DNA of 64,000 nucleotides from assembly GCF_008327685.1 (NCBI RefSeq), contig NZ_BDDE01000013.1, positions 124,001 through 188,000 of the forward strand, in the 5' to 3' direction. Shown one piece after another: positions 13,654 through 22,481 of this stretch. The position numbers and the translations under genes are program-made. Positions within the stretch are counted from its first letter, which is position 1; every line of letters starts with the position of its first letter. The DNA is from Actinomadura sp. K4S16 (lineage in GTDB: Bacteria > Actinomycetota > Actinomycetes > Streptosporangiales > Streptosporangiaceae). The notes beneath the pieces are model-generated. The model ran no database searches, was not told the origin of the DNA, and was given only the letters and a program-made list of their open reading frames with translations.

Positions 13654-14013
13654 TCAGTCCCACTCCAGACCGCCGCGCCGCCAGATGTAGGCGTACGCCA
13701 CAAGGACGGTGACGATGAAAAGGACCATCTCGACAAGGCCGAAGAGCCCCATCCGGTCGAACGCGACCGCCCAGGGGTAAAGGAAGATGATCTCAATGTC
13801 GAAGACGATGAAGAGCATCGCCGTCAGGTAGTACTTGATCGGGAAGCGCCCGCCGCCGACGGGCTGCGGGGTCGGCTCGATGCCGCACTCGTAGGCGTCC
13901 AACCGGGCGCGGTTCCAGCGCTTGGGACCCGTGAACGCGGCCATCGCCACCGAGCCGGCGGCGAAGGCGAAGGCGAGCACCCCCAGCACGATGATCGGAA
14001 TATAGAGATCCAT
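13654..14013 (-). CDS. nuoA: NADH-quinone oxidoreductase subunit A
   Basis: The 119-residue, three-helix membrane subunit and first gene of the nuo operon. The conserved loop YECGIEP and the [12 protein letters not shown] helix identify it. A purine-rich GAGGAGAGG lies about 11 nt upstream of the ATG at 14013. The 157-bp gap to the upstream reductase gene holds a near-palindrome (14038-14053) and could contain its own promoter. Confidence 0.97.
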   Translation of the reverse strand: MDLYIPIIVLGVLAFAFAAGSVAMAAFTGPKRWNRARLDAYECGIEPTPQPVGGGRFPIKYYLTAMLFIVFDIEIIFLYPWAVAFDRMGLFGLVEMVLFIVTVLVAYAYIWRRGGLEWD

Positions 14014-14037
14014 ATCTCTACAGCCTCTCCTCGGGAC

Positions 14038-14053
14038 GTACGACGTTGTACGG
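14038..14053. promoter_or_regulatory. Near-palindrome in the nuoA leader
   Basis: CGTACGACGTTGTACG matches its own complement at 14 of 16 positions. It lies 25-40 bp upstream of the nuoA ATG, between the ribosome-binding purines and the presumed promoter. No regulator is recognised; it does not fit the Rex consensus. Confidence 0.35.
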
Positions 14054-14170
14054 GGCGGGCCGCCTGCGACCCGCCACCCTAGCCAAGGTGATCAATAGCG
14101 CTCCCCTCAGGGGGTCGGGTACTGCACTGTAGTCCGCTCACCTGCGGAAGTATGAATTCCACGCGCGCTC

Positions 14171-15427
14171 TCATGCCGTCGGCGCCACCTTCTGCATCGC
14201 GTTGATGACACGGTCCATCGCGTCGCCGCCCTTGGGGTCGGTGAGGTTCGCGAGGAGCTTCAGCGTGAAGCGCATGAGCGTGGGGTGCGGCAGGCCGTGC
14301 GAGGTCAGGAACTTCATGACCCGCGGGTCGCCGATCGCCTGCACGAACACGCGGGCGAGGGTGAAGTAGCCGCCGTGCTCGTCCTTCAGGATGCGCGGGT
14401 ACTCGTACAGGGTCCGCTCCCGCTGCGCGGGAGTGCGGCGGGCGAGCGCCTGCACCATGATGTCGGCGGCCAGCCGGCCGGACTCCAGGGCGTAGTCGAT
14501 GCCCTCGCCGTTGAACGGGTTGATCATGCCGCCGGCGTCGCCGACGAGCAGCATGCCGCGGGTGTAGTGCGGCTGCCGGTTGAAGCCCATCGGCAGCGCC
14601 GCGCCGCGGATCTTGGAGGTCGCGTGCTCCTCGTCGAACTGCCAGTCCTCCGGCATCTGCGCGCACCAGCGCTTGAGCATGCCGCGGTAGTCGACGTTCT
14701 GGAACGCCTTGCTGGTGTTGAGCAGGCCCAGGCCGACGTTGGAGGTGCCGTCGCCCACGCCGAACACCCAGCCGTAGCCGGGCAGGAGGCGCTCGCCGTC
14801 CCACAGCTCCAGCCACGCCTCCATGAAGTCGTCGTCGTGGCGCGGGGTCTGGAAGTAGCGGCGGACCGCGACGCCCATCGGGCGGTCCTCGCGCCGGCGC
14901 AGCCCCATGGCGAGCGACAGCCGGGTCGAGTTGCCGTCGGCGGCGACGACCAGGGGCGCGTGGAACTCCAGCTTCTCGCCCTCGTAGTCGGCGGTGACGC
15001 CGGTGATGCGGTCGGTGCGCTCGTCGACGATCGGGCCGGTCACGTTGCAGCCCTGCAGGAGCTGGGCGCCGGCCTTGGCGGCGTGCTCGGCGAGGAGCTG
15101 GTCGAGGTCGGTGCGCTTGCGGACGAGGCCGAAGTCGGGGAAGGACGCGAGCTCCGGCCACGGCAGCTCGACCTTCACGCCGCCGCCGTAGATGCGCAGC
15201 CCCCGGTTGCGCCCCCAGCCGGGGTCGTTGATGTCGACGCCCATGCCGATGAGGGCGCGGACGGCCCGCGGGGTGAGCCCGTCACCGCAGATCTTGTCGC
15301 GCGGGAAGGTGGCCTTCTCCAGCAGGAACACGTCCAGGCCGGCCTGCGCGAGCCAATAGGCGGTCGCCGATCCGGCGGGGCCTGCCCCGACGACGATGAC
15401 GTCCGCGTGTCGGGTGGAGTCGGTCAC
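14171..15427 (-). CDS. Geranylgeranyl-reductase-family flavoprotein, probable menaquinone reductase
   Basis: FAD-dependent enzyme that likely saturates one isoprene unit of the menaquinone side chain, as MenJ does in mycobacteria; the substrate is inferred from its place between menG and nuoA. With the start chosen here the protein has 418 residues: FAD motif GAGPAGS at 14-20, KICGDG at 45-50 and GDAGGMINPFNGEGI in the second FAD region. The GTG at 15427 is preferred because GAGGA lies 8 nt upstream. An ATG at 15472 is also in frame but would place the Rex-type palindrome inside the coding region. Confidence 0.88.
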   Translation of the reverse strand: MTDSTRHADVIVVGAGPAGSATAYWLAQAGLDVFLLEKATFPRDKICGDGLTPRAVRALIGMGVDINDPGWGRNRGLRIYGGGVKVELPWPELASFPDFGLVRKRTDLDQLLAEHAAKAGAQLLQGCNVTGPIVDERTDRITGVTADYEGEKLEFHAPLVVAADGNSTRLSLAMGLRRREDRPMGVAVRRYFQTPRHDDDFMEAWLELWDGERLLPGYGWVFGVGDGTSNVGLGLLNTSKAFQNVDYRGMLKRWCAQMPEDWQFDEEHATSKIRGAALPMGFNRQPHYTRGMLLVGDAGGMINPFNGEGIDYALESGRLAADIMVQALARRTPAQRERTLYEYPRILKDEHGGYFTLARVFVQAIGDPRVMKFLTSHGLPHPTLMRFTLKLLANLTDPKGGDAMDRVINAMQKVAPTA

Positions 15428-15450
15428 GATGGTCCTCTTCGCTCGTTCGC

Positions 15451-15468
15451 TTGTGAAGTACTTCACAA
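15451..15468. promoter_or_regulatory. Perfect Rex-type operator
   Basis: TTGTGAAGTACTTCACAA is an 18-bp perfect palindrome that fits the Rex consensus TTGTGAA-N4-TTCACAA. It lies 24-41 bp before the preferred reductase start and just downstream of a possible -10 hexamer (TAGACT on the minus strand). Rex itself is encoded at 39094-39834. Repression released at high NADH would raise quinone reductase and perhaps nuo expression. Confidence 0.8.
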
Positions 15469-15563
15469 ACATCCGGTGGGGAGTCTATTCCTTTATCACG
15501 ACTGGTGGGTACTTCTGGGCCGGTCCGAGTCTGGACCGGTCCCGCGCCACCGGCCGCCGCACG

Positions 15564-16277
15564 TCAAGAGGGCTTGACGACAGGGTTCACCGCGTGGTGC
15601 AGCGCGACCACGCCGAACGTGAGGTCGCGCCAGCGCACCCCGTCCCAGCCCGCGTCCTGGATGAGCCGCGCCAGCCCCGCCTGGTCGGGCCAGGCGAGCG
15701 TCGACTCGGCGAGGTAGTGGTAGGAGTCGGGATTGGAGCTGACCCGCGCCAGCAGCGGCAGTCCGTAGCGCAGGTGCGCCTTGTGGCCGAGCGCCAGGAC
15801 CGCGTTCGGGGGGTGGCTCACCTCGCAGATCAGCAGCCGCCCGCCGGGCCTGGTGACCCGGCGGAGCTCGCGCAGCGCGAGCGCCGTGTCGGCGACGTTG
15901 CGGAGCCCGAAGGAGATCGTGACGGCGTCGAAGGAGCCGTCCGCGAAGGGCAGCCGCAGCGCGTCGCCGGCCACGAAGCGCAGGCCCGCGACGCCGGCCT
16001 GGCGGCGCACCCCGACGCGCAGCATGCCGAGCGAGAAGTCGCACGCGACCGTGTCGGCCCCCGCCTCGGCGAACGGCACCGACGAGGTGCCCGTCCCCGC
16101 GGCGAGGTCGAGGATCCGCTCGCCCGGACGCGCCCCGATCGCCCGGACGACCTCCCGCCGCCACCGCCGGTCCTGGCCGCCGGTCATCAGCGTGTTCATC
16201 AGGTCGTACCGCTCGGCGGTCCCGTCGAACATCGCCGCGACGTCGGCGGGCTGCTTGTCGAGTGAAGCGCGGGTCAT
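15564..16277 (-). CDS. menG: Demethylmenaquinone methyltransferase
   Basis: SAM-dependent C-methylation of demethylmenaquinone, the last step of menaquinone synthesis. The 237-residue protein has the UbiE/MenG N-terminus ([19 protein letters not shown]), SAM-binding motif DLAAGTGT at 57-64, and the family segment [10 protein letters not shown]. Its neighbours are the quinone-modifying reductase and complex I, which uses the product. ATG start; 91-136 bp separate it from the reductase, depending on that start. Confidence 0.95.
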   Translation of the reverse strand: MTRASLDKQPADVAAMFDGTAERYDLMNTLMTGGQDRRWRREVVRAIGARPGERILDLAAGTGTSSVPFAEAGADTVACDFSLGMLRVGVRRQAGVAGLRFVAGDALRLPFADGSFDAVTISFGLRNVADTALALRELRRVTRPGGRLLICEVSHPPNAVLALGHKAHLRYGLPLLARVSSNPDSYHYLAESTLAWPDQAGLARLIQDAGWDGVRWRDLTFGVVALHHAVNPVVKPS

Positions 16278-16401
16278 GAATCCAGCCTAGGCCGCTCAAG
16301 CCCCTGCACGCGGGGGCGGGGGGCCGGTTCTCGCCTCGCGCGGCGGGCATCGGACCGCCGGCCGGGCGCGGGCCGGTCGGGCACGGGCCGGTCCGCGCAG
16401 G

Positions 16402-16659
16402 TCAGTCCGCGCGCGGGCGCGGCGCGTCCTCCTTGGCGACCGACCGCTCGAACCTCTCGCGCTGCGAGCGCACGCCGCCGGCGACCGCGGCGGACATCCG
16501 GTCGCGCTGCGCGGACAGCAGGACGTAGCTGACGACCCCGCTGATCAGCAGGGCCAGCAGCAGGAGGAGGAACCCGCGGGCCCCGAAGAGCGCGAGCACG
16601 CCCGCGGTGACCGCGAAGATCGCGGCCCTGGCGAGGGTGTAGAAGATGACGGAACGCAT
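16402..16659 (-). CDS. DUF4229-type small membrane protein
   Basis: An 85-residue protein with two hydrophobic helices (about 4-24 and 28-48) and a basic, polar C-terminal half. The pattern, FYTLARAAIF followed by a second helix ending VLLSAQRDRMS, fits the actinobacterial DUF4229 family, whose function is unknown. It lies alone between menG and the dehydratase on the same strand. Confidence 0.85.
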   Translation of the reverse strand: MRSVIFYTLARAAIFAVTAGVLALFGARGFLLLLLALLISGVVSYVLLSAQRDRMSAAVAGGVRSQRERFERSVAKEDAPRPRAD

Positions 16660-16745
16660 GGCCCTTCGAGGTTATCCCCGGTCCCGAGCGATCTCTCCCC
16701 GGGGTCGCGGGTCGGCGGCTTCGCGTGCCCGTACCGGCGCCGCGG

Positions 16746-17726
16746 TCAGCTCAGCACGTCCAGGAGGAGGGCCGGGTCCACGTTGCCCCCGGAGAGGATC
16801 GAGACGTAGGTACGGCCCTCGGGAAGCTCCGCGAGGTGGTAGAGGAAGGCGGCGGTGGCGACGGCGCCGCCGGGCTCGGCGACGAGGCGGGCCTCGCGGA
16901 CGAGGCGGCGCATCGTCTGCCGGATCTCGTCCTCGGTGACCGTGACGACGGCGTCGACGTGCGCGCGCATGTGCGCGTAGGGCAGGTCGCCGACCCGCTG
17001 GACGCGCAGCGCGTCGGCGAGGGTGCGGCCGGTCTCCTCCGCCGCCCACTCGACGGGGCGTCCCGCCGCCATCGAGTCGCGGGCGTCGGCGGCGAGGGCC
17101 GGCTCGACACCGACGATCTTCGCCTCCGGGCGCAGCGCCTTGACCGCGGCGGACACCCCGGCGACCAGGCCGCCGCCGCCGATCGGGACGAGCACGACGT
17201 CCACGTCAGGGCGGTCCTGGACGATCTCCAGCCCGACGGTGCCCTGCCCGGCGATGACCCGGGCGTCGTCGTAGGGCGGGATCAGCGCGAAGCCGTGCGC
17301 GGCGGCGAGTTTGTCCGCGGTCTCGGCGCGCGCCTGGGCGGTCGGCTCGACGTGGACGACCTCGGCGCCGAGCGCGATGCACGCCTCGACCTTCACGGCC
17401 GGAGCGGTGTGCGGCATGACGAGGACGGCCTTGGTGCCGAGGGCGCGGGCGGCGTAGGCGACGGCCTGCGCGTGGTTGCCGCTGGAGTGCGTGACGACGC
17501 CGCGCGAGCGCTCCTCCGGGTCGAGGGAGGAGATCGCGGAGTACGCGCCGCGCAGCTTGAAGGCGCCGATCGGCTGGAGCGACTCGGCCTTCACCAGCAG
17601 CGCGGGCGCGCCGGACGCGGACGGGGCCGGGTCGCGGCGGAACGGGACGAGCGGCGTCCGGAGGGCGACCCCCGCGATGCGCTCGGCGGCCCGCTCGATC
17701 TCCGGCGTCGTAACGAGATCGGACAT
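16746..17726 (-). CDS. Threonine/serine dehydratase-family PLP enzyme
   Basis: Fold-type II PLP enzyme of 326 residues, predicted to deaminate L-threonine or L-serine to the 2-oxo acid. The Schiff-base lysine is K57 in FKLRGA; the substrate loop SSGNHAQA is at 81-88 and the phosphate-binding GGGGL at 182-186. There is no C-terminal ACT domain, so it resembles the catabolic or serine-racemase-like branch and would not be isoleucine-regulated. It is divergent from bldC across 237 bp. Confidence 0.9.
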   Translation of the reverse strand: MSDLVTTPEIERAAERIAGVALRTPLVPFRRDPAPSASGAPALLVKAESLQPIGAFKLRGAYSAISSLDPEERSRGVVTHSSGNHAQAVAYAARALGTKAVLVMPHTAPAVKVEACIALGAEVVHVEPTAQARAETADKLAAAHGFALIPPYDDARVIAGQGTVGLEIVQDRPDVDVVLVPIGGGGLVAGVSAAVKALRPEAKIVGVEPALAADARDSMAAGRPVEWAAEETGRTLADALRVQRVGDLPYAHMRAHVDAVVTVTEDEIRQTMRRLVREARLVAEPGGAVATAAFLYHLAELPEGRTYVSILSGGNVDPALLLDVLS

Positions 17727-17800
17727 GCCCGGGAGACTACTTCTCCCGGCCGGTCGCGGGGGCGCTGACGGCGTGACATGGCAGGTCAGCGGGGGTCAGG

Positions 17801-17808
17801 GTGATCAC
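17801..17808. promoter_or_regulatory. Short palindrome in the dehydratase/bldC divergent region
   Basis: GTGATCAC is embedded in imperfect inverted flanks (GGTC...GACC) and is followed by further TGATC words up to 17870. It is 163 bp before the bldC start and 75 bp before the dehydratase start. The regulator is not recognised. Confidence 0.25.
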
Positions 17809-17963
17809 TGTGACCCATGCCGGAATCACCGTGCGTGATCGCTCCAGTTCACCGGACTACGGTCGGTGATCTTTTCCGAAAACAAGGGAGAAATCGGTCT
17901 TGACCCGCCACACTGTTAAACAGTCCACCCGCGCCGAGAGCGGGACAAAGGGGGAGAGAAAAC

Positions 17964-18167
17964 GTGGAAAGCACGAGCGAGCGCCTGCTGACCCCAGGAG
18001 AGGTCGCCGCCCTCTTCCGGGTCGACCCGAAGACGGTCACCCGGTGGGCCGCCGCGGGCCGGATCAGCAGCATCCGCACTCCGGGGGGCCACCGGCGCTT
18101 CCGCGAGTCGGAGGTGCACGCGCTGCTGCGCGGCGAGGAGCCCGTCGCCGAGCATTCGGCCCACTGA
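17964..18167 (+). CDS. bldC: BldC, MerR-like developmental DNA-binding protein
   Basis: A 67-residue winged-HTH protein. LTPGEVAALFRVDPKTVTRWAAAGRISSIRTPGGHRRF is split here only by ordinary residues and matches Streptomyces BldC almost throughout. BldC delays entry into development by repressing and activating many genes, binding cooperatively to direct repeats. It starts with GTG at 17964, with a GGGGGAG ribosome-binding site 8 nt upstream. It lacks the dimerisation and effector parts of true MerR proteins, as in the family. Confidence 0.93.
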   Translation: MESTSERLLTPGEVAALFRVDPKTVTRWAAAGRISSIRTPGGHRRFRESEVHALLRGEEPVAEHSAH

Positions 18168-18290
18168 CGCGGGCCCACCGCCCGGACCCGCGGTCCTGAA
18201 CCGCCCGGACCGCCCGCCGAAGCAGTCCTTGGCCGAAGGCAGTCCTCGCCGGGCGGCCTGGGCGCCCCCCGCCCCGCCCCCGCTCACTCC

Positions 18291-18563
18291 TCAGCGCTCA
18301 CTCTCCGGGCCGCCCGCCTTCCACTCCTCGAACCTGCGGAGCAGGTCAGCGTCCTCGTCCCGCCAGCGGCGCCGCCGTTCCGCCAGCTCCTCCTCGGTGA
18401 GCGACTCCTCCAGGAGCCGGTCGTAGTCGGGGTCGTCCGGGCCGATCTCGATGTAGGCGTCGGCGATGATCCGCCCCTCGCGCGCCTCGGGCCCGTCCTC
18501 GCCGTCGGCGAGGACGCTGTGGGGGACCCGGAGCGTGCCGTCGGGAAGCCGGATCACGTACAT
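18291..18563 (-). CDS. Small acidic protein downstream of the metalloprotease
   Basis: A 90-residue protein of unknown family. Residues 1-50 look like two short beta strands (YVIRLPDGTLRVP, GRIIADAYIEIGP); residues 50-90 form a charged helix rich in Glu/Arg (LTEEELAERRRRW). No Cys, signal peptide or membrane segment. It lies 50 bp behind the metalloprotease gene on the same strand and is probably cotranscribed. An inhibitor or immunity role is conceivable but unsupported by sequence. Confidence 0.7.
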   Translation of the reverse strand: MYVIRLPDGTLRVPHSVLADGEDGPEAREGRIIADAYIEIGPDDPDYDRLLEESLTEEELAERRRRWRDEDADLLRRFEEWKAGGPESER

Positions 18564-18613
18564 CGTCGATCACCTTCGCCGTCTGTCGTCGGGCGGCCTG
18601 ACCATCTCGTGTC

Positions 18614-19600
18614 CTAGATCCCGTACTTGCGGTTGAAGAAGAGCATGACCTCTAGGGCCGTGCGGATGTTGCCGGCGAGCATATCGACCAGTGCGGGCCG
18701 CTGCCGGGAGGAGATCGCGGCGAACGCGTCGGCGAAGAACTCGCGGCGGCCGAGCGCGTTCGGCTGCTTGTGGAACGCGCTCGCCAGGTACGGCAGGCAC
18801 TCCTCGTACAGCTGCCGGAAGGCGGGGCTGTCGGACGTCCACTCGCCGTCGTCGCCGTCGATGTCGTCGAGCGCGTGCCCGACCTCGTGCAGCATCACGT
18901 CCGGCGTCGGGGACGGCCGGTCCCCTACGACGATCTTGCGGTCGCCGTAGGCGCCGGCGCAGATGTCCCAGGTGGCGCGGCCCGACGGCAGCGGCCGGTC
19001 GCGCAGGTGGCCCATGTCGTCGAGCTGGGGGACGCCGCCGGGGCCGACGTAGATGCCGTCGAGGCCGTTCGCCAGCTTCTCCTTCAGCGGCTCGGGCAGC
19101 GACGCCAGGCTGTCGACCGCGCCGATCACCTCGGGGGGCGGCGGCCCGTCCCGCAGGTCCCACTGCCGGTGCAGGACGGCCTCGAGCACGCCGCAGTCGC
19201 GGCGCCCGTCGGCGGCGTGCGGCATGCCCGGCGGGTGGGGCTCCACGCGCGGCCGCTCGTCCTCCAGCTCGAAGTCGCTCCAGGAGTAGTCGCCCGACCG
19301 CGGCCTGCCGTGCCCGCGCCGCCCGAGCCGGCCGGTCATCCCGCGCAGGCCGCCCGCCGTGTCGACGGGCCCGGCCTCCGGGCGCTCCGGCCCGAGCGCG
19401 TAGTCGTCGTCGCGGCCCGCCTTGCGGAACCGGCCGAAGCGGTCGCGCGGCTGGTTGCTGCGCGGCCGCACCTGCCCCGAGTCGGGCGGGGACGGCGCGT
19501 AGGCGACCTCGTCGCCGGGCGGGTCGCCGGCCGCGTCCGCGCGGAACCGTCCGCCGCGGAACGTCTCCCGGGGCTTGCGGTGCACGCCTTTGAAGCGCAT
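18614..19600 (-). CDS. Lethal-factor-like zinc metalloprotease domain protein
   Basis: A 328-residue protein. Residues 1-130 are polar and low-complexity (Arg/Asp/Gly/Pro), probably disordered. Residues 135-328 look like the anthrax lethal factor C-terminal (ATLF) peptidase fold: zinc motif HEVGH at 238-242 and a second motif REFFADAF with E287. The 45-residue spacing from the second His to this Glu equals that in lethal factor (H690 to E735), and D291 stands where lethal factor has E739. The tyrosine before this motif is missing. No signal peptide is visible. Substrate and cellular location are unknown. Confidence 0.7.
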   Translation of the reverse strand: MRFKGVHRKPRETFRGGRFRADAAGDPPGDEVAYAPSPPDSGQVRPRSNQPRDRFGRFRKAGRDDDYALGPERPEAGPVDTAGGLRGMTGRLGRRGHGRPRSGDYSWSDFELEDERPRVEPHPPGMPHAADGRRDCGVLEAVLHRQWDLRDGPPPPEVIGAVDSLASLPEPLKEKLANGLDGIYVGPGGVPQLDDMGHLRDRPLPSGRATWDICAGAYGDRKIVVGDRPSPTPDVMLHEVGHALDDIDGDDGEWTSDSPAFRQLYEECLPYLASAFHKQPNALGRREFFADAFAAISSRQRPALVDMLAGNIRTALEVMLFFNRKYGI

Positions 19601-19688
19601 CGGGCTCCTCTGTCAGCGGGACCCGCGGGGGTATCGGGCGGCGTCCGCCGCCGGACCGGGCTCCCGAAGGAAGGGTAAGCCGGAAGCC

Positions 19689-19712
19689 GACTCCCCGTCA
19701 TCCCAGGGAGTC
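19689..19712 (-). terminator. Possible terminator after ccsB
   Basis: GACTCCC and GGGAGTC form a 7-bp stem with a 10-nt loop, 26-49 bp past the ccsB stop. There is no clear U tract, as is common in high-GC actinomycetes. Confidence 0.4.
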
Positions 19713-19737
19713 ACGGGACCGTGGCGGACCGCCGCCG

Positions 19738-20766
19738 TCAGGCGTAGGAGTGCAGGCCGGAGAACATGTAGTTCACGCCGAAGAAGTTGAAGAGGAGCGC
19801 GGCGAACGCGACCAGCGACAGGATCGCCGCCTTGCGGCCCTTCCAGCCGGCGGTGGCGCGGGCGTGCAGGTAGGCCGCGTAGATGACCCAGGTGACGAAG
19901 GACCAGATCTCCTTGGGGTCCCAACCCCAGTAGCGGCCCCACGCCTGGTCGGCCCAGATGGCGCCCATGATGATCGCGGCCGTCCAGATCGGGAAGGCGA
20001 ACATCGTGACCCGCATCGAGAGCCGGTCGAGGGACTCCACCGACGGCAGGCGCGACAGCACGCCGCCGTCCGCCACCCCGCCGCGCGACTCCGCCCGCTC
20101 CTTCACCAGGTAAAGGACGGTCGCGGCGCCCGCGACGGTGAACGCGCCGGTCGCGATGATCGCCGCGGTCACGTGGATGGCGATCCAGTAGGAGTTCAGC
20201 GCCGGGCTGACCGGGCCCACCGAGTCGTACAGCCAGATGTTGGCGACGCCGAGCGCGATGACCGCGGCGGCCATGACGAACGCGCCGAGGAAGCGCGCCC
20301 GGTAGCGGAACATGACGACCATGAACGCGGTGACCGCCGCGAACGCGATGGCGGTGAGGAACTCGTACATGTTCCCCCACGGCCACCGGTTGGCGGCGAG
20401 CCCGCGGGTCACGAGGACGCCGAGGTGCGCGCCCCAGCCGAGCACGTTCAGCAGGACGGCGAGCCGGATCCAGTCGACCTGGGGGCGCTCGGCCCCGTCG
20501 TCGGCGTCCGTGCCGGGGGCGGCGCCGTCCGCCGCGGCCTCGCCGGACCCGGCTCCGCCCGCGGTCTCGGCTCCGGCGGTGCCCACCAGCACCTTCGCCT
20601 CGGCCTTCGCCGTGCTCTCCGCCGAGTTCTCCGCCGGGCCGGCGGCCACCGCGCGGCGGCGGCCGAAGCCCATGTCGGCGGCGTAGGCGACCAGCGCGAT
20701 GATGTACATCACCACGGTGGTCAGCATGAGCTTGTCGCTCAGGTTCGCGAGGTCGGCGTGGCTCAC
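19738..20766 (-). CDS. ccsB: Cytochrome c biogenesis protein CcsB/CcsA-like (ResC)
   Basis: System II heme-handling membrane protein of 342 residues that delivers heme to apocytochrome c outside the membrane. The tryptophan-rich heme motif WGWDPKEIWSFVTW is present near the C-terminus, with flanking His residues on several transmembrane helices. A central Ala/Glu/Gly-rich loop is an insertion. The GTG at 20766 is preferred over an upstream ATG because GAAGGAG lies 7 nt before it; that places it 4 bp after the resB stop. Confidence 0.93.
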   Translation of the reverse strand: MSHADLANLSDKLMLTTVVMYIIALVAYAADMGFGRRRAVAAGPAENSAESTAKAEAKVLVGTAGAETAGGAGSGEAAADGAAPGTDADDGAERPQVDWIRLAVLLNVLGWGAHLGVLVTRGLAANRWPWGNMYEFLTAIAFAAVTAFMVVMFRYRARFLGAFVMAAAVIALGVANIWLYDSVGPVSPALNSYWIAIHVTAAIIATGAFTVAGAATVLYLVKERAESRGGVADGGVLSRLPSVESLDRLSMRVTMFAFPIWTAAIIMGAIWADQAWGRYWGWDPKEIWSFVTWVIYAAYLHARATAGWKGRKAAILSLVAFAALLFNFFGVNYMFSGLHSYA

Positions 20767-20770
20767 CTCG

Positions 20771-22480
20771 TCACTCCTTCGGTTCGGTCGCCGCACCCGA
20801 GGGGCCGTCGGCGGCGGGGTCGGTCTCGCCGGGCTCGGATGCGGGCCCGTCCTGCGGACCGCGCAGCGCGGTCACGATGTCGTCGAACTCCGAGGTCGGG
20901 TTCCCCAGCGTGAGACCGCCGACCTCCACAACCGTACGCCCGCCCTCTCCGGCGCTCGCACGGACCCACACCCTGCGGCGGCGGACCATGAACGAGGTCG
21001 CCACGCCGAGCACCGCGAGGACCGCGGCGATCAGCGCGGGGATGCGGCCGGGGTCGCGGTTGACCGACAGGCTCGTCCACTCCTTGAGCCCGTCGAAGGT
21101 GACCGTGCCCGCGTCGCCGGGGAGCTTGAAGGTCTCCCCCGGCTCCAGCAGCTTCTGGCCGCCCTTGATCGGCTGGAGCGTCTTGCCGAGGCCCTCCAGC
21201 TTGTAGACCGACTGGGGGCTGCCGGAGTCCAGGCCGAGGTCGCCCTTGAACGCGGTGATGGTGACGACCGGCCGGATCGGCGCGGGGAACGCCGAGACGA
21301 TCTGCTTGCCGTCCTCGCTCGCCACGGCGGTCGGCCACAGGATGGCGTAGAAGGCGAGCTGGTCGGGCTCGGCGTCGGGGACCTTGATGACGCCCTCGGA
21401 GGTGAGGTTCCGCGGCTCCATCTCCAGGAACGGGACCGAGTCCTGGAAGGCGACGTTGCCCTTGGCGTCCCGGACGGTGAACACCGGCGCGTACCCGTGG
21501 CCGAGCAGGTACACCTTCGCGCCGCCGACCTTGAGCGGATGGTTGATCTGCAGGTCGTAGGGCTTGTTCCGGGCGTCCGGGCTCGACCGGTAGTGGATCT
21601 TCGCGTTGAACGCGGTGGCCTGGCCCCGCTTGTCGCCCTTGGTCTCGTACTCGGCCTTGAAGTCGTCCAGCGTGAGCGTGAACGGGGCAAGCTCGCCGCC
21701 GGTGAACGCGCGTCCCGGCTGGAACTGGTCGTAGAGGCCGAGCGAGTTCGCGAACGTCTTGCCCTCGGTCAGCAGGACGTTGCCCCGGTAGCCGAACAGG
21801 TTGCCGAGTCCGAGCGCGAACAGCAGCGCCAGCAGCGCGAGGTGGAAGAGCAGGTTGCCCGTCTCGCCCAGGTAGCCCTTCTCGGCGGACGCGGCGCCGC
21901 CGGAGACGTCCACCCGGAAGCGGCGCTCGCGCAGCGCCGTGCGCGCCTCGGCGAGCACCTCCTCGGGGGAGGCGTCGGTCTCGTACGTCGCCGACTGCGG
22001 CAGCTTCGCGAGGTTGCGGGGCGCCGCGGGCGGGCGCGCCCGCATCGACCTGTAGTGCTTGACGGCGCGCGGGATCACGCAGCCGGCGAGCGAGACGAAC
22101 AGCAGGATGTAGATGGCCGCGAACCAGGGCGCCGCGAACACGTCGAACATCGAGAACTTGTCGAGCCAGGGCCCGAGCGTCTCGTGCTTGTCCAGGTAGG
22201 CGGCGACCTTCTCGGGCGCCTGGCCGCGCTGCGGCAGGATCGAGCCGGGCACCGCGCCGAGCGCCACCAGGAACAGCAGGATCAGGGCGGTCCGCATGGT
22301 GGTGAGCTGCCGCCAGCCCCACCGCAGCCATCCGAGCGGCCCGATGCCGGAGGGGCGCGGCACCTCCTCCGGCGCCTGCCGCGCGGCGGGCGCCTCGGTG
22401 CCGGTCTCCTCGGCCCTGTCCTCGGCCTGGTCCGTGCCGGCGTGGTCGGTGTCGGTGTCGACGTGGTCCGTGTCAGTCAT
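20771..22480 (-). CDS. resB: Cytochrome c biogenesis protein ResB
   Basis: The 569-residue partner of CcsB in the system II cytochrome c synthase. After a 45-residue Asp/Thr/Glu-rich cytoplasmic lead it has three N-terminal helices (TMRTALILLFLVALGAVPGS, FAAIYILLFVSLAGCVIP and one near 210), a large outer-face domain, and a C-terminal helix near 480 (ALIAAVLAVLGVATSFMV). Helix order and length fit the family. It is 1 bp downstream of ccdA and cotranscribed. Confidence 0.93.
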   Translation of the reverse strand: MTDTDHVDTDTDHAGTDQAEDRAEETGTEAPAARQAPEEVPRPSGIGPLGWLRWGWRQLTTMRTALILLFLVALGAVPGSILPQRGQAPEKVAAYLDKHETLGPWLDKFSMFDVFAAPWFAAIYILLFVSLAGCVIPRAVKHYRSMRARPPAAPRNLAKLPQSATYETDASPEEVLAEARTALRERRFRVDVSGGAASAEKGYLGETGNLLFHLALLALLFALGLGNLFGYRGNVLLTEGKTFANSLGLYDQFQPGRAFTGGELAPFTLTLDDFKAEYETKGDKRGQATAFNAKIHYRSSPDARNKPYDLQINHPLKVGGAKVYLLGHGYAPVFTVRDAKGNVAFQDSVPFLEMEPRNLTSEGVIKVPDAEPDQLAFYAILWPTAVASEDGKQIVSAFPAPIRPVVTITAFKGDLGLDSGSPQSVYKLEGLGKTLQPIKGGQKLLEPGETFKLPGDAGTVTFDGLKEWTSLSVNRDPGRIPALIAAVLAVLGVATSFMVRRRRVWVRASAGEGGRTVVEVGGLTLGNPTSEFDDIVTALRGPQDGPASEPGETDPAADGPSGAATEPKE

Positions 22481-22481
22481 C

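Noticed and set aside
18168..18290. Hairpin terminator between bldC and the small acidic gene
   Set aside because: Repeated GCCGAAG/GCAGTCCT words are present but no convincing stem was found.
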